In this document: one piece after another, positions 61,973-64,000 of the stretch
Position numbering within the stretch: the stretch's first letter is position 1
Layout of the letters: each line of letters begins with the position of its first letter
Assembly: GCA_024362935.1 (NCBI GenBank)
Contig: JANCRA010000010.1
Coordinates: forward strand, 630,001 to 694,000
Source: Setophaga petechia
Taxonomy: Eukaryota > Chordata > Aves > Passeriformes > Parulidae
Reading direction: 5' to 3'
DNA length: 64,000 nucleotides
Made by a program: the position numbers and the translations under genes
Notes under the pieces: model-generated
What the model was told of the DNA's origin: nothing
The model's database searches: none
Seen by the model: only the letters and a program-made list of their open reading frames with translations

Positions 61973-64000
61973 GACAACTTTCTTTTTCTTGTGTCAAAAA
62001 ACTCTGCAGCCCTCTCTGCAACATCTACAACACGATGGAAGTTGTTTAGTGCGCAGGAAGGTTTTCTCCTTGCGAGACATTGTGAAAAAGCTATTTGCTT
62101 AGATGTAGGTGACAAGAAACACTTACTGCAGTGCACTGAACAGCTAATTGCTACACAGCACTGGGATTGTGTTAGCAGCTTGCAAAGTGCTAGAAAACAG
62201 TACTTTCCCACTCTCTTGCCTTTCCCTTCACATTAATACTTGAAAGGAAGGCGTCTTAGACAACTTTCTTTTTCTTGTGTCAAAACACAGTGCAGCCCTC
62301 TGTGCAACTTCTAGAACACGATAGGAAATGTTTAGGGAGCAGGAAGGTTTTCTCCTTGCGAGACATAGTGAAAAAGCTATTTGCTTAGATGGAGGTGACA
62401 AGAAACCCTTACTGCAGTGCAGTGACAAGTTAATTGGTACACAGCACTGGGATTGTGTTAGCAGCTCTCAAAGTGCTAGAAAACAGTACTTTCCCATTCT
62501 CTTGCCTTTCCCTTCACATTAATACTTGAAAGGAAGGCATCTTTGACAACTTTCTTTTATATTTTGCAAAACACACTGCAGCCCTCTGTGCAACTTCTAG
62601 AACACGATGGAAGTTGTTTAGTGAGCAGCAACGTTTTCCCCTTGCGAGACATTGTGAAAAAGCTATTTGCTCAGATGTAGGTATCAAGAAACACTTACTG
62701 CCGTGCACTGACAAGCTAATTGCTACACAGCACTGGGATTGTGTTAGCAGCTTGCAAAGTGCTAGAAAACAGTACTTTCCCACTCTCTTGCCTTTCCCTA
62801 CACATTAATACTTGAAAGGAAGGCGTCTTAGACAACTTTCTTTTTCTTGTTACAGAACACACTGCAGCCCTCTGTGCAACTTCTAGAACACGATAGGAGA
62901 TGTTTAGTGAGCAGGAAGGTTTTCTCCTTGGGAGACATAGTGAAAAAGTTATTTGCTTAGATGTAGGTGACAAGAAACACTTACTGCAGTGAAGTGACAA
63001 GTTAATTGGTACACAGCACTGGGATTGTGTTAGCAGCCTGCAAAGTGCTAGAAAACAGTACTTTCCCACTCTCTTGCCTTTCCCTTCACATTAATACTTG
63101 AAAGGAAGGCATCTTAGACAACTTTCTTTTTCTTGTGTCAAAAAACTCTGCAGCCCTCTCTGCAACATCTACTACACGATGGAAGTTGTTTAGTGAGCAG
63201 GAAGGTTTTCTCCTTGCTAGACATACTGAAAAAGCTATTTGCTTAGATGTAGGTGACAAGAAACACTTACTGCAGTGCACTGAAAAGCTAACTGCTCCAC
63301 AGCACTAGTACTGTGTTAGCAGCTTGCAAAGTGCTAGAAAACAGTACTTTCCCACTCTCTTGCCTTTCCCTTCACATTAATACTTGAAAGGAAGGCGTCT
63401 TAGACAACTTTGTTTTACATTTTGCAAAACACACTGCAGCCCTCTGTGCAACTTCTACAACACGATGGAAGTTGTTTAGTGAGCAGCAACGTTTTCCCCT
63501 TGCGAAACAAAGTGAAAAAGCTATTTGCTCAGATGTAGGTATCAAGAAACACTTACTGCCGTGCACTGACAAGCTAATTGCTACACAGCACTGCGATTGT
63601 GTTAGCAGCTTGCAAAGTGCTAGAAAACAGTACTTTCCCACTCTCTTGCCTTTCCCTTCACATTAATACTTGAAAGGAAGGCGTCTTAGACAACTTTCTT
63701 TTTCTTGTTACAGAACACACTGCAGCCCTCTGTTCAACTTCTAGAACACGATAGGAGATGTTTAGTGAGCAAGAAGGTTTTCTCCTTGGGAGACATAGTG
63801 AAAAAGCTATTTGCTTAGATGTAGGTGACAAGAAACACTTACTGCAGTGAAGTGACAAGTTAATTGGTACACAGCACTGGGATTGTGTTAGCAGCTCTCA
63901 AAGTGATAGAAAACAGTACTTTCCCACTCTCTTGCCTTTCCCTTCACATTAATACTTGATAGGAAGGCGTCTTAGACAACTTTCTTTTTCTTGTGTCAAA
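61973..64000 (+). repeat. Start of next HOR, truncated by window end
   Basis: A-B-C-D-E-F-K and the first 26 bp of an H unit (preceded by the H-specific tacttgatagg). The array continues beyond the window. Confidence 0.9.

Larger units (their letters stand above)
1..64000 (+). repeat. Tandem satellite array, 286-bp monomer
   Basis: The phase base 'gacaac' recurs at 1, 287, 573, 859 and so on, in the same orientation throughout. Spacing is 286 bp except for five 289-bp units, the S units (286-288 and 440 bp) and three T units (284-285 bp). Each monomer has a pyrimidine-rich tract at offsets 6-18, a variable part at about 19-130, and a strongly conserved tail at about 221-280. No stretch lies outside the repeat except the 199-bp insert present in three copies. 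Short open frames of 64-117 codons occur on both strands in every unit, but they repeat with the monomer and are not annotated as genes. Array copy number, the lack of selfish-element genes and HOR structure identify this as eukaryotic satellite DNA. The family is not one I recognise. Confidence 0.98.

Noticed and set aside
1..64000. Hundreds of 64-117-codon open frames on both strands as protein genes
   Set aside because: They recur with the 286-bp period, mostly start at TTG/GTG or at shadow ATGs, overlap each other on both strands and have no ribosome-binding or promoter context. Only the S-unit frames are noted, as possible relics.
1..64000. Polyadenylation signals for putative satellite transcripts
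   Set aside because: The conserved cattaatac resembles but is not AATAAA or ATTAAA; I found no canonical signal in the monomer types read.
1..64000. Assembly artefact (false expansion)
   Set aside because: Copies carry ordered private variants, hybrids and different HOR lengths, which simple read stacking would not create. It cannot be fully excluded without reads.

Overview
The window is satellite DNA from end to end. It is a single head-to-tail tandem array with a basic unit of 286 bp: about 222 complete units plus 26 bp of one more, all on the same strand, with no flanking unique sequence at either edge. There is no credible intact gene, tRNA, rRNA, CRISPR array or bacterial-type operon. 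The scale, the higher-order structure and the one GC/CpG-rich element with animal-type promoter motifs point to a eukaryotic nuclear genome, probably a heterochromatic block (centromeric, pericentromeric, subtelomeric or sex-chromosome). I do not recognise the repeat family and cannot name the species.

I classed the 286-bp units by diagnostic variants into types A to T (defined in the feature entries). Measured from the phase base 'gacaac', bases 1-43,487 form higher-order repeats (HORs) that start at an A unit. Their lengths are 25, 20, 17, 11, 20, 20 and 15 units, followed by an irregular 24-unit zone. The fullest recurring form is A-B-C-D-E-F-K-H-P-I-F-J-D-E-F-K-L-M-G-O (5,723 bp), seen three times. 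The shorter forms look like products of unequal exchange between its internally repeated D-E-F-K sections.

From 43,488 the array is punctuated three times (43,488-45,074; 49,364-50,950; 55,811-57,397) by a 1,587-bp cassette. It holds five strongly diverged units (S1-S5) that are phased with the satellite. The last unit carries about 199 bp of unrelated, CpG-dense sequence containing an ETS-like motif and an E2F-like palindrome, followed 18 bases later by a good 5' splice-site match. The HOR satellite resumes after the third cassette and runs off the right edge.

The most interesting reading, which is inference, is that the satellite descends from a tandem coding repeat of about 95-96 codons. 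Two of the four S-unit junctions preserve one frame encoding a recognisable repeated peptide. Every ordinary monomer keeps a roughly 92-codon remnant of that frame, closed by the same stop codons. The CpG-dense insert could be a captured promoter plus first exon able to drive transcription into the downstream array, where many monomers carry a polypyrimidine tract ending in TTACAG, like a 3' splice site. Block 3 also shows an internal conversion tract, and several monomers are clear hybrids, so the array is actively recombining.
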